A DNA stretch of 64,000 nucleotides from an uncultured Lachnospiraceae bacterium (GTDB lineage: Bacteria > Bacillota > Clostridia > Lachnospirales > Lachnospiraceae): NCBI GenBank assembly GCA_947589315.1, contig CANPZE010000003.1, positions 1-64,000 of the forward strand. Reading direction: 5' to 3'. The notes beneath the pieces are model-generated. The model ran no database searches. It was not told the origin of the DNA and worked only from the letters and a program-made list of their open reading frames with translations. Below are positions 62,404-64,000 of this stretch, one piece after another. Position numbers and translations under genes: made by a program. How positions within the stretch are numbered: the first letter of the stretch is position 1; each line of letters begins with the position of its first letter.

Positions 62404-63336
62404 TCATTTCTTTAAAATTTCCTGCGTACTAATAAACTCAAAGGGAGTACTCTGGTATACGTAATAATTGATCCAATTGGAATACAGGGCGTTGGAAGCA
62501 GCCCTCCAACGCAGGAGCGGCCGCTTTGTCTCATCGTCTCCGGGATAATAATTAACCGGAAGTTCTATCGGAAGGTTCTTGGCTTTGTCCCGCTTGTACT
62601 CTATATCCAGCGTCAGCCGGTCATATTCCAGATGCCCCAGGATAAAAATCTGTTTGCCGTCCTGGGCGATCAAAAGCAGTTCTCCCGCCTCCTGGGAATC
62701 TGCCAGGACAGTCAGGCTGTCGCAGGCCTGGATCTCCTCATGGCAGACACCGGTATAGCGGGAATGAGGCGCATAAAACACATCATCAAATCCCCGTACC
62801 AACGGAATCTTCCGGTGATGGACCTGATGCTCATAGATCCCAAAGATCTTCTTATCCAACAGATATTTGTGGATCCCATAATGATAATACAATCCCGCCT
62901 GGGCGCCCCAGCAGATATGCAGGGTAGAGGTGACATTCGTCTTAGACCACTCCATGATCTGGGTCAGTTCGTCCCAATACTGTACTTCCTCATATTCCAG
63001 ATGTTCTACCGGCGCCCCGGTGATGATCAGGCCGTCAAAGTTTTTATATTTTACCTGCTGAAAAGTTTTATAGAAGTCATTAAGATGGCTGACCGGCGTA
63101 TTCTTCCCGATGTAACTGGCCGTTGTCAGAAAGGTTACCTCCATCTGCAGGGGTGTGTTAGACAAGCTTCGCATCATCTGGATCTCAGTGTCCTCTTTCA
63201 GGGGCATCAGGTTTAAAATCGCAATATGTAATGGACGGATGTTCTGAGTAATAGCGCGGGTCTCGTCCATGATAAAAATATTTTCATTTTCCATGATCTT
63301 CTTAGCAGGAAGATCGTTTCTGACCTTAATCGGCAT
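62404..63336 (-). CDS. metA: Homoserine O-acetyltransferase (MetA family)
   Basis: MetA activates homoserine for methionine synthesis. The 310-residue protein has the catalytic Cys142 in HICWGAQAG and the later LGHLEYD with the catalytic His and Glu. Residue 111 is glutamate (GAPVEHLE); structural work on MetA showed that Glu at this position favours acetyl-CoA and Gly favours succinyl-CoA, so acetyl transfer is predicted despite the common name succinyltransferase. AAAGGAG is seven bases before ATG 63336. The gene lies 46 bases after ligA, leaving no room for a SAM riboswitch. Confidence 0.94.
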   Translation of the reverse strand: MPIKVRNDLPAKKIMENENIFIMDETRAITQNIRPLHIAILNLMPLKEDTEIQMMRSLSNTPLQMEVTFLTTASYIGKNTPVSHLNDFYKTFQQVKYKNFDGLIITGAPVEHLEYEEVQYWDELTQIMEWSKTNVTSTLHICWGAQAGLYYHYGIHKYLLDKKIFGIYEHQVHHRKIPLVRGFDDVFYAPHSRYTGVCHEEIQACDSLTVLADSQEAGELLLIAQDGKQIFILGHLEYDRLTLDIEYKRDKAKNLPIELPVNYYPGDDETKRPLLRWRAASNALYSNWINYYVYQSTPFEFISTQEILKK

Positions 63337-63382
63337 AATCAAACTCCTTTCTCCTGTCTGCCGTAAAACAGCGTACGCTGTA

Positions 63383-64000
63383 TCACACTTCCATTCCCAT
63401 CCGTTCCATGATCTCTTCTTCTGTTATGATCGCAATCTCCAGTTCCTTTGCCTTTTTATTCTTCGAGGAATTGCTGCCGGGGTCATTGTTGATAAGATAA
63501 TCTGTCTTGGAAGTGACGCTTCCTGTCACCTTGCCTCCTCTTGCCTCAATAGCCTCCTTCAACGCCCCCCGGTTGGGGAAATGCTCCAGAGAACCGGTAA
63601 TAACAAATACCTGTCCCTCAAGGTTAGCGTCCGTTTCCTCTTCCTTCTCCTCCTGTAATGTGATCAGAGAGAGCAAGTCATCCACCGTCCGGTTATTCTC
63701 CTGAGACTGAAAAAAGCGGACAAAGGACTGGGCGATCACTTCACCAACCCCGTCAATCTCTGTTAATTCTGTGACAGAGGCATGGCGGAGCCGCTCCAGG
63801 TCATTATGAAAGGCGCGGCTGATCATTTTGGCATTGGACAGACCGATATTTGCGATCCCCAGGCTATATAGAAACTTAGCCGTTGTAACTGTCCTCGCAT
63901 TTTCAATAGCGGCCATCAGCTTTTGGAAGGATTTCTCCCCAAAGCCTTCCATTGCAATAATCTCCTCCCGATATTTTCCCAGGCGGAACAGATCCCCCAG
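63383..64000 (-). CDS. ligA: NAD-dependent DNA ligase, C-terminal part (cut by window edge)
   Basis: The visible 205 residues continue in frame to the right edge and match the end of LigA: helix-hairpin-helix repeats (YSLGIANIGLSNAKMIS, LTEIDGVGEVIAQSFVRFF) and a C-terminal BRCT domain (LEGQVFVITGSLEHFPNRGAL, GGKVTGSVTSKTDYLI). The adenylation and OB-fold domains lie outside the window. LigA seals nicks in replication and repair using NAD. Confidence 0.95.
   Translation of the reverse strand: MGDLFRLGKYREEIIAMEGFGEKSFQKLMAAIENARTVTTAKFLYSLGIANIGLSNAKMISRAFHNDLERLRHASVTELTEIDGVGEVIAQSFVRFFQSQENNRTVDDLLSLITLQEEKEEETDANLEGQVFVITGSLEHFPNRGALKEAIEARGGKVTGSVTSKTDYLINNDPGSNSSKNKKAKELEIAIITEEEIMERMGMEV

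Noticed and set aside
63337-63382. SAM riboswitch or T-box before metA
   Set aside because: Only 46 bases separate ligA from metA, too short for either leader, and no characteristic motifs are seen.

Overview
The window looks like core chromosome from a Gram-positive Firmicute of class Clostridia, most likely a Lachnospiraceae gut anaerobe. The evidence is a class A RNase P RNA, strong AGGAGG ribosome binding sites with frequent TTG/GTG starts, Firmicutes-type LexA boxes, the yggS-sepF-yggT-divIVA cluster, the GGGtGRT/NifU-like pair and a sodium-translocating decarboxylase cluster. The genus cannot be fixed from this sequence. I found no insertion sequence, prophage or CRISPR array, and no gene-free stretch longer than 300 bases.

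Layout, left half. Positions 1-1395 (minus) hold a GGGtGRT protein cut by the window edge and a NifU-like scaffold. rnpB lies at 1542-1882 (plus). A long plus-strand run follows: mismatch repair and tRNA modification (mutS, mutL, miaA, a methionine gamma-lyase-family enzyme, radC), the cell-shape and septum-placement block (mreBCD, PBP2, minCDE, rodA/ftsW, mgsA, a lipoprotein DD-carboxypeptidase), and, after a small minus-strand DUF378 gene, the division cluster (HlyD-like adaptor, yggS, sepF, yggT, divIVA), then aroB-lspA-rluD, an orphan BlaI-type repressor and a XerS-like recombinase.

Layout, middle. 29791-35641 (minus) carries a cell-wall amidase, a LysM membrane protein resembling the SOS division inhibitor YneA, an HD nucleotidase, lexA, and rsfS-yqeK-nadD-yhbY. 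Three LexA boxes precede the YneA-like gene and one precedes lexA, so this is an SOS locus. Next come a second DD-carboxypeptidase, two tandem LytR-CpsA-Psr proteins, tRNA-Gly(CCC), a DUF4321 membrane protein, and a five-gene sodium pump cluster with both a pyruvate/oxaloacetate-type and an acyl-CoA-type carboxyltransferase.

Layout, right part. A chemoreceptor, a third DD-carboxypeptidase, a PlsC-like acyltransferase, an 832-residue surface protein behind a perfect consensus promoter, rqcH (ribosome rescue), a PHP phosphatase, a cysteine desulfurase, a SpoVB-type flippase, a pair of ABC half-transporters, DNase IV, metA (acetyl-CoA type by its residue 111) and the C-terminal part of ligA.

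The dominant theme is envelope growth and division plus DNA repair. I did not find a clearly novel multi-gene defence or biosynthetic system. The items most worth a second look are the multi-box SOS locus with an HD nucleotidase joined to lexA, the mixed 12S/5S sodium-decarboxylase cluster, a 250-residue insertion in PBP2, the HlyD-like protein in the division cluster, and the orphan BlaI gene with its dyad-rich promoter.
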